From positions 1 to 64,000 of the forward strand of contig JAGHRT010000024.1 in the NCBI GenBank assembly GCA_018066245.1: DNA of 64,000 nucleotides, written 5' to 3'. Shown piece after piece: positions 9,657 to 23,026 of this stretch (position 1 is the first letter of the stretch; every line of letters starts with the position of its first letter). The position numbers were made by a program, and so were the translations under genes. Below the pieces are notes generated by a model. The model ran no database searches. It was given only the letters and a program-made list of their open reading frames with translations, and was not told the DNA's origin. This DNA comes from Candidatus Equimonas faecalis (lineage in GTDB: Bacteria > Bacteroidota > Bacteroidia > Bacteroidales > Bacteroidaceae).

Positions 9657-11225
9657 ATGAGACGTATATTATTCCTTCTTGCTACCTTCGCCCTTGTGGT
9701 AGGGATTGGCGCACAGAATGTAAAGGAGCAGAAGGCTGCCCTGAACAGTGCTAATAAAGTGTATAGCCTTCCGGGAAAGCCGTTTATGCACAAACTCGTA
9801 ACCTTCGCGGGTGACGAGGTGACGGGTGTGGAAGGCTTGCCGAAAGGTCTCAAGCTGATGACCGACCGTCCCGGGTATAAGTATATCTATGGCAAGGCTC
9901 CTGCCGCCGGCGAATATAAATACACGGTAACGCTGAATGGCGGCCGCAAGGTGGACGTGGGCTTTACGGTGAGCAAGGATCTGGCGCAGCCTACGCCGTT
10001 TATGGGCGTGCTGACCTGGAACGCCTTCCAGAGTAACATCAGCAGCGACATTATCAAGGCCATTGCCGACGGCTTCGACACCTTCGGACTGAAGGAGGCA
10101 GGCTACGACCACATGTGTATTGACGACGAATGGGCGAAGCACGACCGTGGCGCTGACGGACGTCTGCAATGGGGACCGAAGTTCCAGGACCATGAGGAAC
10201 TTGTGCGCTATGTCCACGGCAAGGACTTGAAGATTGGTACCTACTCCGATGCCGGATCCTACACCTGTTCCGGCGCACAACCCGGCTCCTACGGCTATGA
10301 GGACGTGGATGCCGAAGACTTCGTGAAGTGGGACTTTGACCTTCTGAAATATGACTTCTGCAACTCCATCGGCGGCGACACGCCGGAAGATGCCGAGAAG
10401 GCCTACATGGCAATGGGTACGGCACTCGACAAGGCTATGAAGAAAGCCGGCAAGAAACCGAGCGACTTCAAATTCTATATGTGCGAGTGGGGTGGACGCA
10501 AACCGTGGTTGTGGGCCGCCAATACGGGAGCGACCTGCTGGCGCTGTACGCCTGACACACGCGACTACTGGGACGACAAAGCTAACGGCGGCGGTGTGTT
10601 GCAAGTGCTGGCTATTATGAAGGAAATATGGCCCTATCAGGGTGTAAATCGCTGGAACGACGCGGATATGCTCGTAGTGGGACTGCATGGCACGGGCTAC
10701 CCCAGTAATGCTGGCGGTGCAGGCCATAAGCCTGGTCTCAATTATGAGGAGTCGCTGACGAATTTCGGCCTGTGGTGTATGTTCGCCTCGCCCCTGACGC
10801 TCTCCAACAATATCACCAATCTGGACGGCAAGCCCAACGACCTGACGGGTAAGACGGTGGTGAACAAGGACTATGCCACGGACCTCGCCATCATCACGAA
10901 CAAGGAAGTCATCGCCCTCGACCAAGACCCGCTTGGCCAGGCCGGTGAACCGATATACGATACGAAGGACTACATCGTGATGCAGAAGGATATGGCTGAC
11001 GGCCATCCGGCGCTGTCGGTAACGAACCTGAGCGGCATTGGCCGTAATATCAGGGTGAAGTTGAGTGACCTCACCGCACTGAAAGCCGGCAAGACATACA
11101 AGATGCGCGACCTTTGGAATCATTGCTTCCTGGCGACAGGGAAGAAAGTGAACAAATATACGACGAACGACGAATTTGTGATTTGGGTGCCGGCGCACGC
11201 CACTTACCTGTACCGCTTCTATTGA
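9657..11225 (+). CDS. GH27 alpha-galactosidase, secreted
   Basis: A 522-residue GH27 enzyme with a signal peptide (MRRILFLLATFALVVGIGAQ). An Ig-like module at about 35-110 (VYSLPGKPFMHKL) precedes a TIM barrel opening with LTWNAFQS and YDHMCIDDEW. The nucleophile is Asp233 in LLKYDFCN and the probable acid/base is Asp337 in RWNDADML. DQDPLGQAGEPIY marks the end of the barrel. GH27 enzymes remove terminal alpha-galactose or alpha-GalNAc with retention. It is strongly similar to the catalytic part of the next gene, a tandem paralogue without the extra domains, and lies 40 bp upstream of it. The promoter at 9600-9631 starts a second transcript of the cluster. Confidence 0.93.
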   Translation: MRRILFLLATFALVVGIGAQNVKEQKAALNSANKVYSLPGKPFMHKLVTFAGDEVTGVEGLPKGLKLMTDRPGYKYIYGKAPAAGEYKYTVTLNGGRKVDVGFTVSKDLAQPTPFMGVLTWNAFQSNISSDIIKAIADGFDTFGLKEAGYDHMCIDDEWAKHDRGADGRLQWGPKFQDHEELVRYVHGKDLKIGTYSDAGSYTCSGAQPGSYGYEDVDAEDFVKWDFDLLKYDFCNSIGGDTPEDAEKAYMAMGTALDKAMKKAGKKPSDFKFYMCEWGGRKPWLWAANTGATCWRCTPDTRDYWDDKANGGGVLQVLAIMKEIWPYQGVNRWNDADMLVVGLHGTGYPSNAGGAGHKPGLNYEESLTNFGLWCMFASPLTLSNNITNLDGKPNDLTGKTVVNKDYATDLAIITNKEVIALDQDPLGQAGEPIYDTKDYIVMQKDMADGHPALSVTNLSGIGRNIRVKLSDLTALKAGKTYKMRDLWNHCFLATGKKVNKYTTNDEFVIWVPAHATYLYRFY

Positions 11226-11265
11226 TTAGGAAAACGATAACATTATTTATAATCAATCAAATTTT

Positions 11266-14136
11266 ATGAAAAAGACCCTTTCCTTGTTGGCTGCTCTCGT
11301 GGTAGCCCCGATGATGTGGGCCGCAGTGCCCTTTGAACCCGCGCAGAGTGCCGACGATGCCAGCGCACAGCAGTATTACATCTATCAGCCTGGCAATATG
11401 GAGTATGTTAAGGTGGAGAACGGCAATATTCTGGGCAACGGCTTCACTGGCGATAAATTTATATTCGTGGAGTCTGAAAAGAAAGATGACACTTACTATA
11501 TCTATAATGTGTCTGAGCAGAAGTATATTTACTACACGCAGACCACGGGCACGGCCAACACGAAGCAGACAGCCACCTCTGCAATCCAGCAGACGGCCAC
11601 AAAGAGTGTGGCCAACACTTGGAAGTTCATAGCCGATGGTACCGATACTTACGACATCGTGCCTGGCGAGGTGAAGAACATCACCGCTGACACGGAGGGA
11701 TGGAACTTCCGTGGCGGGGCTGATTGTGCCCTTAACCTCTACAAACGTAGCGACAACAACGGCTCGTGGCAGATAATGGGGCAGATTGCCAAGGCGGTGG
11801 GTTGCGCTACCCGCGTGTTCAGCCTGCCCGGCAAGCCCTTCATGCACAAACTCGTGATGAACGAGGGCGACGAACTGCTGAATGTGACGGGACTGCCCGA
11901 GGGGCTGGAAGTGAAGACAGACCGCAGCGCCTATAAATATATATATGGTGTGGCACCTTCTGCTGGCGAATATACCTACACGCTCCACATGAACGATGAC
12001 CGCACGCAGGACGTCCACTTCACCGTGAGCGAAGATTTGGCGCAGCCTACGCCGTTTATGGGCCTGCTTACTTGGAACGCCTTCGGCAACAATATCAATC
12101 AAGATGTCATCATCACGCTGGCCGATGCGCTAGTGGACTTTGGCCTGCGCGACATTGGCTATAATCACATGTGCATCGACGATTGCTGGGCCACTGGTAG
12201 CCGTGTGAATGGCCATCTGACACCCGATACGAACAAGTTCCCCGACTTCAAAGGCTTGGCCACGGCCATGCACGAACGTGGTCTGAAGATAGGCATCTAC
12301 TCTGACGCCGGCAGCCGCACCTGCTCCAATGCTCAGCCCGGCTCCTACGGTAACGAGAAGGTTGATGCAAAGGACTTCGTAAATTGGGGATTCGACCTAT
12401 TGAAATATGACTTTTGCAACGCTACGGGCGGTACCACGGCTGCTGCCGCCGAGCAAGCCTACGGCGCGATGGGTACAGCCTTGAGCAAGGCCATGACTGA
12501 TGCCGGCCGCAAACCCAGCGACTTCAAGTTCTATATGTGCGAGTGGGGCTGGCGCCTTCCTCACCTCTGGGCCGCCAACACGGGAGCCTCCTGCTGGCGC
12601 TCAACCGATGACACCCGTGACTTCTGGAGCGATACCACTTATAAAGGCGGTGTGAAACAAGTGCTGGGCGTAATGAAGGGTATCTGGCAGTATCAGGGCG
12701 TGAACCGCTGGAATGATGCCGACATGCTCTGCGTGGGTCTCCACGGCACGGGCTATTCCAGCAACGACGGTGGCGGCGACGGCTACAAGGCCGGTATGAC
12801 GCAGGACGAATACCGCACGAACTTCGGCCTGTGGTGTATGTTCTCCTCGCCCCTGACGCTCTCCAACAATATCACCAATCTTGACGGAAAGCCCAATTCG
12901 CTGACGAAGAAGAATGTGACGAACACATTCTACGAGGACGACCTCGATATCATTACCAATACGGAAATCATTGCCCTCGACCAAGACCCCCTCGGTCAGG
13001 CTGGTGAACCTATCTATGATGATGCCAACTTTATTGTATTCCAGAAGGATATGGCGGATGGTAATCCCGCCATCTCTCTGACCAACTTGGGCAGCGGCGC
13101 CCGTACCATCACGGTGAAGTTCAGCGATCTCAGCGCCTTGCAAGAAGGCAAGACCTATAAGATGCGCGACCTCTGGAATCACGTCTACATTGATGCCGAC
13201 GGCACCCACAAGAAGTTTACTAAGGAGAGCACCTTCAGCATCCGCGTGCCGAGCCACGCCACCTATATCTACCGCCTCTACGACTATGATGCCGAGGATG
13301 TGACCTACACCAAGCCAGGCTACACCGAGGAGGAGATGGCCCTGAAAGAGGCAATGGATGCCGTGCTCCTGGAAGCCGAGACCGCCTACAACGCCAACGA
13401 GGAAGGTGCCGTCCTCGGTACCAAGGGCCTCATCACCGATACCAAGCAGTTCTCTACCAACGCCAACGAGACGAGCGAGGGCTCCCTCTCCAATCTCCTC
13501 GACGGCGATGCCTCCACCTTCTGGCACAGCAAGTGGCAGGGCGTGAGCGGCACGGAGATGGACAAGCACTATCTGCAAGTGGCTCTGGCCGAACCCGTGG
13601 AGGGTGCTCTGCGCTGTGTAACCTTGTTCCGTAAAGGAGCCAGCGCCGACTTCGTGACGCGTTGCCGCATTGAGGGTTCTACCGACGGAAAAAACTTCAC
13701 CGAGGCCGGTAGCGTGAGCCTCCCCTTCACCAAGGCCGGTGAGGAGGGCCATGGCGACTTTATGCTGAGTGCCCCTTATAGCACGCTGCGCTTCTGGATT
13801 TCTGAGACCACGAGTAACCGCACCTATGGCCATTTCGGCGACTTCCAACTCTATCCCTACACTACGCTCTCTCCCAATATGCAGCATCCCGAGGTGGCTG
13901 CCGCTATGCAGGCTGCTCTCCAGACGGCAGGCGGTAAACGCAAGCCCACGCAGGCCGATATAGATGCTTTGCGTGAGGCCTACAAGACCTATATGGACGC
14001 TATGGGTGGCGAAGATGGTCTCACCACTGTGGCTGCCCGTCCCCGCACCACCGCAACTTACGACCTGCAAGGCCGCAAGGCCAACGTTGGCCACCGTGGC
14101 GTGGTTGTTGAAAAGGGAAAGAAGAAAATACAATAA
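11266..14136 (+). CDS. Multidomain GH27 alpha-galactosidase with N-terminal lectin-like and C-terminal F5/8C domains
   Basis: A 956-residue secreted GH27 paralogue. Order: signal peptide; beta-trefoil-like region at about 25-180 (YYIYQPGNMEYVKV, YYIYNVSEQKYIYY); Ig-like module (VFSLPGKPFMHKL); GH27 barrel at about 265-680 with nucleophile Asp382 (LLKYDFCN) and probable acid/base Asp486 (RWNDADML); an F5/8C (CBM32-like) module at about 735-870 (LLDGDASTFWHSKW). The C-terminal tail is ATYDLQGRKANVGHRG. It shares long, nearly identical stretches with the preceding gene, so the pair arose by duplication and this copy gained or kept the binding modules. The membrane acyltransferase follows 24 bp later. 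Confidence 0.92.
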   Translation: MKKTLSLLAALVVAPMMWAAVPFEPAQSADDASAQQYYIYQPGNMEYVKVENGNILGNGFTGDKFIFVESEKKDDTYYIYNVSEQKYIYYTQTTGTANTKQTATSAIQQTATKSVANTWKFIADGTDTYDIVPGEVKNITADTEGWNFRGGADCALNLYKRSDNNGSWQIMGQIAKAVGCATRVFSLPGKPFMHKLVMNEGDELLNVTGLPEGLEVKTDRSAYKYIYGVAPSAGEYTYTLHMNDDRTQDVHFTVSEDLAQPTPFMGLLTWNAFGNNINQDVIITLADALVDFGLRDIGYNHMCIDDCWATGSRVNGHLTPDTNKFPDFKGLATAMHERGLKIGIYSDAGSRTCSNAQPGSYGNEKVDAKDFVNWGFDLLKYDFCNATGGTTAAAAEQAYGAMGTALSKAMTDAGRKPSDFKFYMCEWGWRLPHLWAANTGASCWRSTDDTRDFWSDTTYKGGVKQVLGVMKGIWQYQGVNRWNDADMLCVGLHGTGYSSNDGGGDGYKAGMTQDEYRTNFGLWCMFSSPLTLSNNITNLDGKPNSLTKKNVTNTFYEDDLDIITNTEIIALDQDPLGQAGEPIYDDANFIVFQKDMADGNPAISLTNLGSGARTITVKFSDLSALQEGKTYKMRDLWNHVYIDADGTHKKFTKESTFSIRVPSHATYIYRLYDYDAEDVTYTKPGYTEEEMALKEAMDAVLLEAETAYNANEEGAVLGTKGLITDTKQFSTNANETSEGSLSNLLDGDASTFWHSKWQGVSGTEMDKHYLQVALAEPVEGALRCVTLFRKGASADFVTRCRIEGSTDGKNFTEAGSVSLPFTKAGEEGHGDFMLSAPYSTLRFWISETTSNRTYGHFGDFQLYPYTTLSPNMQHPEVAAAMQAALQTAGGKRKPTQADIDALREAYKTYMDAMGGEDGLTTVAARPRTTATYDLQGRKANVGHRGVVVEKGKKKIQ

Positions 14137-14160
14137 CAGCACGACTAAACAGGCACCATA

Positions 14161-19348
<5,188 letters not shown>

Positions 19349-19393
19349 TCTTTTCAATAAGAGCCACGCTTGGCTCCCTCCCCTAAAAAAGAA

Positions 19394-20947
19394 ATGAACA
19401 ATCAACAGCAAAAAATCAAGAGCCTCGTTGAGCGCCGCGAGAAAGCACGTCTCGGCGGTGGCGAAGTGGCCATAGAGAAACAGCACGCCAAGGGCAAGGC
19501 CACAGCCCGCGAGCGCATCGCTCTCCTTTTGGACGAAGGGTCGTTTGAGGAGATGGACATGTTCAAGCTCCACCGCTGCCACAACTTCGGTATGGAGAAG
19601 AAGCAGTTCCTCGGCGACGGCGTGGTGTGCGGCTGCGGCACCATTGAGGGCCGCCAGGTGTATGTCTATGCCCAGGACTTCACGGTGAACGGCGGCAGCC
19701 TGTCCGAGACGATGGCCGAGAAGATAAATAAGGTGCAGGACTTGGCCCTCAAAATGGGCGTGCCCTGCATCGGTCTCAACGACAGCGGCGGTGCCCGCAT
19801 ACAGGAAGGCATCAACTCGCTGGCCGGCTTCGCCAATATCTTCCAGCGCAACATTGAGGCCAGCGGCGTTATTCCCCAGATCAGCGGCATCTGCGGACCC
19901 TGCGCCGGCGGTGCCGTGTACAGCCCTGCCCTCACCGACTTCGTCGTGATGCTGGAGGGCGTAAGTTATATGTTCCTCACGGGCCCGAAGGTGGTGAAGA
20001 CCGTCCTCGGCGAGGATGTCACGCAGGAAGAACTCGGCGGCGCCAGCGTACACAGCAAGAAGAGCGGCGTGTGCCACTTCACGGCGAAGACCGAGGAGGA
20101 GTTTGCCGCACTCATCCGCCGCTTGTTGGGCTATCTGCCCCAGAATAATATGGAACGCGCTCCCCGCAAGGAATGCACCGACCCCATAGACCGCAAGGAG
20201 GACAGCCTCAACGAAATCATCCCCGACAACCCCAACCAGGCCTACGATATGTACGAGGTCATCTCCGCCATCGTCGATGGCGGAGAGTTCCTGGAAGTCC
20301 ACAAGGACTTTGCCCGCAACATCATCGTGGGCTTTGCCCGCTTCAACGGCCAGAGCGTGGGCGTGGTTGCCAACCAGCCCAAGGTGTATGCCGGCGTGCT
20401 CGACTGCGACGCCAGCCGCAAGGCCGCCCGCTTCGTGCGTTTCTGCGACGCCTTCAATATCCCCATCGTGAGCCTCGTGGACGTGCCCGGCTTCCTGCCC
20501 GGCACGGGGCAGGAGTACAATGCCGTCATCGACCACGGTGCCAAACTCCTCTTTGCCTACGGCGAAGCCACCGTGCCCAAGGTTACCGTTACGCTGCGTA
20601 AGTCCTACGGCGGCAGCCATATCGTGATGGGCAGCAAACAACTGAAGACCGATATGAACTACGCCTGGCCCAGTGCCGAGATAGCCGTGATGGGTGCCAG
20701 CGGTGCCGTGGCCGTGCTCGCCGCCAAGGAAGCCAAGACGCAGGAGGACCCCAAGGCCTTCCTCGCCGAGAAGGAGCGCGAGTACAACGAGCTCTTCGCC
20801 AATCCCTACAAAGCCGCCGAATTCGGCTATATCGACGATGTCATTGAGCCCCGCAACACCCGTCTGCGCATCTGCCGCGCCCTCGCCCAACTTGAGACGA
20901 AGAGTGAAGGCCGTCCCGCGAAGAAGCACAGTTGCCTGCCGTTGTAA
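19394..20947 (+). CDS. mmdA: Acyl-CoA carboxyltransferase alpha/beta subunit (methylmalonyl-CoA decarboxylase alpha or propionyl-CoA carboxylase type)
   Basis: A 517-residue biotin-dependent carboxyltransferase of two crotonase-like halves. Motifs are GKATARERIALLLDEGSFEEMD, NDSGGARIQEG and CGPCAGGAVYSP in the first half, and VDVPGFLPGTGQEYNAVI, KSYGGSHIVMGS and AWPSAEIAVMGASGAV in the second. The frame stays open upstream to a TTG, but ATG at 19394 (MNNQQQKIKSL) gives the usual family N-terminus. With the biotin carrier below it would move CO2 between methylmalonyl- or propionyl-CoA and biotin, as in succinate-to-propionate fermentation. The membrane beta subunit (OadB/MmdB) is not next to it, so the pump role is uncertain. 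Confidence 0.88.
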   Translation: MNNQQQKIKSLVERREKARLGGGEVAIEKQHAKGKATARERIALLLDEGSFEEMDMFKLHRCHNFGMEKKQFLGDGVVCGCGTIEGRQVYVYAQDFTVNGGSLSETMAEKINKVQDLALKMGVPCIGLNDSGGARIQEGINSLAGFANIFQRNIEASGVIPQISGICGPCAGGAVYSPALTDFVVMLEGVSYMFLTGPKVVKTVLGEDVTQEELGGASVHSKKSGVCHFTAKTEEEFAALIRRLLGYLPQNNMERAPRKECTDPIDRKEDSLNEIIPDNPNQAYDMYEVISAIVDGGEFLEVHKDFARNIIVGFARFNGQSVGVVANQPKVYAGVLDCDASRKAARFVRFCDAFNIPIVSLVDVPGFLPGTGQEYNAVIDHGAKLLFAYGEATVPKVTVTLRKSYGGSHIVMGSKQLKTDMNYAWPSAEIAVMGASGAVAVLAAKEAKTQEDPKAFLAEKEREYNELFANPYKAAEFGYIDDVIEPRNTRLRICRALAQLETKSEGRPAKKHSCLPL

Positions 20948-20987
20948 GAGCGGCCTCACCCCGTCGCGGCCACTACGTACCGCGCCA

Positions 20988-21010
20988 TCCCTCCCCGAAT
21001 AGGGAGGGGA
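20988..21010 (+). terminator. GC-rich hairpin after the carboxyltransferase gene
   Basis: CCCTCCC and GGGAGGG arms (7 bp) with a six-base loop, 40 bp after the stop and about 46 bp before the next ATG. There is no strong T-run, so it may be a partial terminator or one of the CCCTCCC/GGGAGGG repeats that recur in the window. Confidence 0.5.
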
Positions 21011-21055
21011 TGATACTCCTAAAGGTTCAAAACCCTATCACCTCAAAACCTTATT

Positions 21056-21340
21056 ATGAAGACATATAAATATAATGTAGGCGGCCGCGAGGTTTCCATC
21101 ACCCTCAACGCAGCTGGCCAGATAGTCGGCACGGAAGGACTCTCACCTTCGGAAGCTCTCTCCCAAAGGGGGAGCGGGGAGGGGGCTCCATACGCCGCCG
21201 CCATCTGCCTCGCTCTCGCAGAGGATGCCGCCACCGTCGTACACGATGACGAGACAGCCACCTCTGTCACCATCGCCCGTAAATCCACGCCCTGGAACAA
21301 TCCTCAGCGGCAGTTCAATAATGTAATAAAGAAAAGATGA
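21056..21340 (+). CDS. Small gamma/epsilon-like carboxylase subunit without a membrane anchor
   Basis: A 94-residue protein between the carboxyltransferase and the biotin carrier. Its second half (AAAICLALAEDAAT, then TSVTIARKSTPWNNP) resembles the soluble C-terminal part of Bacteroidota OadG/MmdD-type gamma subunits, but no hydrophobic N-terminal segment is present. The first residues (MKTYKYNVGGREVSITL) instead resemble the N-terminal beta-domain of the neighbouring carrier. Residues 33-45 (EALSQRGSGEGAP) come from a palindromic repeat (separate entry). Its stop overlaps the next start (ATGA). Assembly or holding of the carrier is a guess. Confidence 0.6.
   Translation: MKTYKYNVGGREVSITLNAAGQIVGTEGLSPSEALSQRGSGEGAPYAAAICLALAEDAATVVHDDETATSVTIARKSTPWNNPQRQFNNVIKKR
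21152..21189 (+). repeat. GC-rich palindromic repeat inside a coding sequence (copy 1)
   Basis: A 38-bp segment that matches 21553-21590 at 36 of 38 positions. It contains facing CTCCC/GGGAG arms and is read in frame as EALSQRGSGEGAP. Related sequence appears between genes at 26749-26783 and at the 3' end of ksgA. Confidence 0.8.
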
Positions 21341-21795
21341 GAAAATACAGTTATACCATCAACGGCGCCGCATACGACGTCCGCATTGACAGCATTCAGA
21401 ACGGCGTGGCCAAGGTTAATGTCAATGGCCTTGACTTTGACGTGCAAATCCACGGCAACCTTTGTGAAGAAGACCTGACTGCCCCCTCTGCGCAGGAAGC
21501 GCCCCTAAATCCCCCCTCTGGGGACACTAACAGCGCGACCCATACCCACGCTGAGGCTCTCCCCCAAAGGGGGAGCGGGGAGGGGGCTCCTATCTTGGCC
21601 CCTCTCCCCGGTGTCATCACAAAGATTCTCGTATCCGCCGGTCAGAAAGTCAAGAAGGGCGACACCGTCCTCGTGCTGGAGGCAATGAAGATGGAGAACA
21701 ACATTCAGGCCGAGCACGATGGCACCGTCACCGCCGTTTGCTGCAAGGCTGGCGACAGCGTGATGGAAGGCACCACGCTCGTCACGATACAGTAA
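21337..21795 (+). CDS. Biotin carboxyl carrier protein
   Basis: A 152-residue biotinyl-carrier. The C-terminal lipoyl/biotinyl domain (about 85-152) has PLPGVITKILVSAGQKVKKG and the EAMKMEN motif whose central Lys is biotinylated. The N-terminal domain (MRKYSYTINGAAYDVRI) resembles the N-terminus of the preceding small protein. The linker (about 50-84) is largely made of inserted repeat sequence (NPPSGDTNSATHTH, then EALPQRGSGEGAP) in place of the usual Pro/Ala-rich hinge. Its ATG overlaps the upstream TGA by 4 bp, so translation is likely coupled. Partner of the carboxyltransferase at 19394. Confidence 0.9.
   Translation: MRKYSYTINGAAYDVRIDSIQNGVAKVNVNGLDFDVQIHGNLCEEDLTAPSAQEAPLNPPSGDTNSATHTHAEALPQRGSGEGAPILAPLPGVITKILVSAGQKVKKGDTVLVLEAMKMENNIQAEHDGTVTAVCCKAGDSVMEGTTLVTIQ
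21553..21590 (+). repeat. GC-rich palindromic repeat inside the biotin-carrier gene (copy 2)
   Basis: It matches copy 1 at 36/38 positions and uses the same reading frame (EALPQRGSGEGAP). The 55 bp before it (from about 21497: CCCCTAAATCCCCCCTCTGG) also look like an intergenic-type repeat, so roughly 90 bp of the linker is inserted sequence. Confidence 0.8.
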
Positions 21796-21990
21796 GCCCA
21801 AAAGAGAGCAGAAAGAGGCATAACTCCGAATTGGGGGTGCCCTCATGGCTGTCCGGTAAGTTTCAATACCGGGCAGTTGTATTTTTGCGTTCTTCTCGCC
21901 AGCGGTTGGTTCTTTCCGCCAGCCTGCCGTGTGTTGATTTCCTTTTCGTGCGTCGATTCCGTCGATTCCGTCGATTGCGTCTCGTAAATA

Positions 21991-22055
21991 TCGGCGGCTT
22001 ACGGGAAAAAAATGGCGGCTTACGGGAAAAATTTGGTGGCTTACGAAAAACTGTC
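21991..22055. repeat. 21-bp repeat array in the gap before the GTPase island
   Basis: GGCGGCTTACGGGAAAAA units start at 21993, 22014 and 22035 (exact 21-bp period; the third is degenerate). Just upstream, GTCGATTCC is repeated about three times at 21953-21980. The rest of the 510-bp gap 21796-22305 holds the direct repeat at 22162; short reading frames here show no protein-like features. Confidence 0.75.
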
Positions 22056-22161
22056 AGCAGACTTTTTTACACAGTCAGCGGGATTGAAGGCCTTTCGGTA
22101 TCATTCCGGGGTAGAGCGACCGAAGGGAGCGCCGCCTTGCGCCTGCTCCATGAAGCGCAGC

Positions 22162-22259
22162 TTGCCGTGGAAGGGTTGTGGATTGTTACTGTAAAAAGCA
22201 TCACGCGCCGCTTCATCCCACGAAGCGGCGCGTGAGGAAGTCTATGTGGGGGCGGAAAG
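22162..22259 (+). repeat. Direct repeat copy A at the left edge of the GTPase island
   Basis: A 98-bp segment closely matching 25751-25849 in the same orientation. It starts TTGCCGTGG and ends GGCGGAAAG. In the middle is a perfect 14-bp inverted repeat (22201-22214 with 22222-22235) around the 7-nt loop ATCCCAC. It ends 46 bp from the GTPase stop at 22306. Confidence 0.85.
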
Positions 22260-22305
22260 TTAAGACGCGGCGGCTTGCTGTGCAGAGCAAGAGTAGTTCG
22301 ACTGC

Positions 22306-23019
22306 TCAGCTTGACCGGGTAACTATGTGAGCTGTTTGAACAATCTTTCGCTTAAGTACATCCATATTATAGCCTGTGCGAGCAGAATAATAGATAGGGC
22401 GCTCTACTATGGCACCAGTGGTTTCGTAAACACGTTTGGCAAAGTCGCGAGCCGCCTCATCCAAGAAATCTTTCAGTACTTTGTCAGGGAGATTGAAACT
22501 GGAATACCAGTGGTTGCCCTTCATGGCAAAATCTGCCTGATTCATGGCGAAGAGAATCCTTCCTTTGGGGATGTTCGGAAAGATAATTTCTTGGAGCAGT
22601 TCGTAGAGAGTACCGAAATCTTTCCTTCCTGCTTCGACAATCACTATGACTGCATCAATGAATGCGCCTTTTCCTTTTCTCCTTTTTAGAAGGCTGGTAA
22701 TTTTTTCTTTGTGAGCCTTGTCCGCTTCTTCATCTTCGCCCAATCCCGGTGTGTCCCAAAGAGTTATTTGTTCGTCCAGACGGTACGGCCGTACATTTTG
22801 CGTTTCAGGGCGTATATGCCCAACGGCAGCAGAATCTTTGCCTAAAATTCCATTCAAGGTTGTGGATTTGCCCGCTCCCGTTGCGCCTACAAACATTATA
22901 TTGTAGGGAATTTCGGATGACTTGTCTGTAAAGCCCAGCAATTTTTCAGAAAACAGGTCTACGAAGAATGATTGGTAAAATTCCACTAAACCGTTTGTGA
23001 TATCCTGTCCATCATTCAT
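22306..23019 (-). CDS. P-loop GTPase C of a three-GTPase operon
   Basis: A 237-residue TRAFAC-class GTPase: G1 GATGAGKS (45-52), G3 DTPG (89-92), G4 NQAD (160-163). It is the smallest of three paralogues and has little beyond the G domain; the N-terminal 40 residues (VEFYQSFFVDLFSEKLLGF) differ from the others. PETQNVRPY after the P-loop matches the PET(Q/M)N(V/I) switch-like segment of GTPases A and B. It lies 7 bp after gene B and is the last gene of the set. The family resembles the Era/TrmE-like "50S ribosome-binding GTPase" annotation and eukaryotic IRG/AIG1 types. Target unknown. Confidence 0.85.
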   Translation of the reverse strand: MNDGQDITNGLVEFYQSFFVDLFSEKLLGFTDKSSEIPYNIMFVGATGAGKSTTLNGILGKDSAAVGHIRPETQNVRPYRLDEQITLWDTPGLGEDEEADKAHKEKITSLLKRRKGKGAFIDAVIVIVEAGRKDFGTLYELLQEIIFPNIPKGRILFAMNQADFAMKGNHWYSSFNLPDKVLKDFLDEAARDFAKRVYETTGAIVERPIYYSARTGYNMDVLKRKIVQTAHIVTRSS

Positions 23020-23026
23020 GTGTTCT

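Noticed and set aside
21738-22235. 165-residue reading frame in the gap before the GTPase island
   Set aside because: Composed of repeats and palindromes; begins inside the biotin-carrier gene in another frame.
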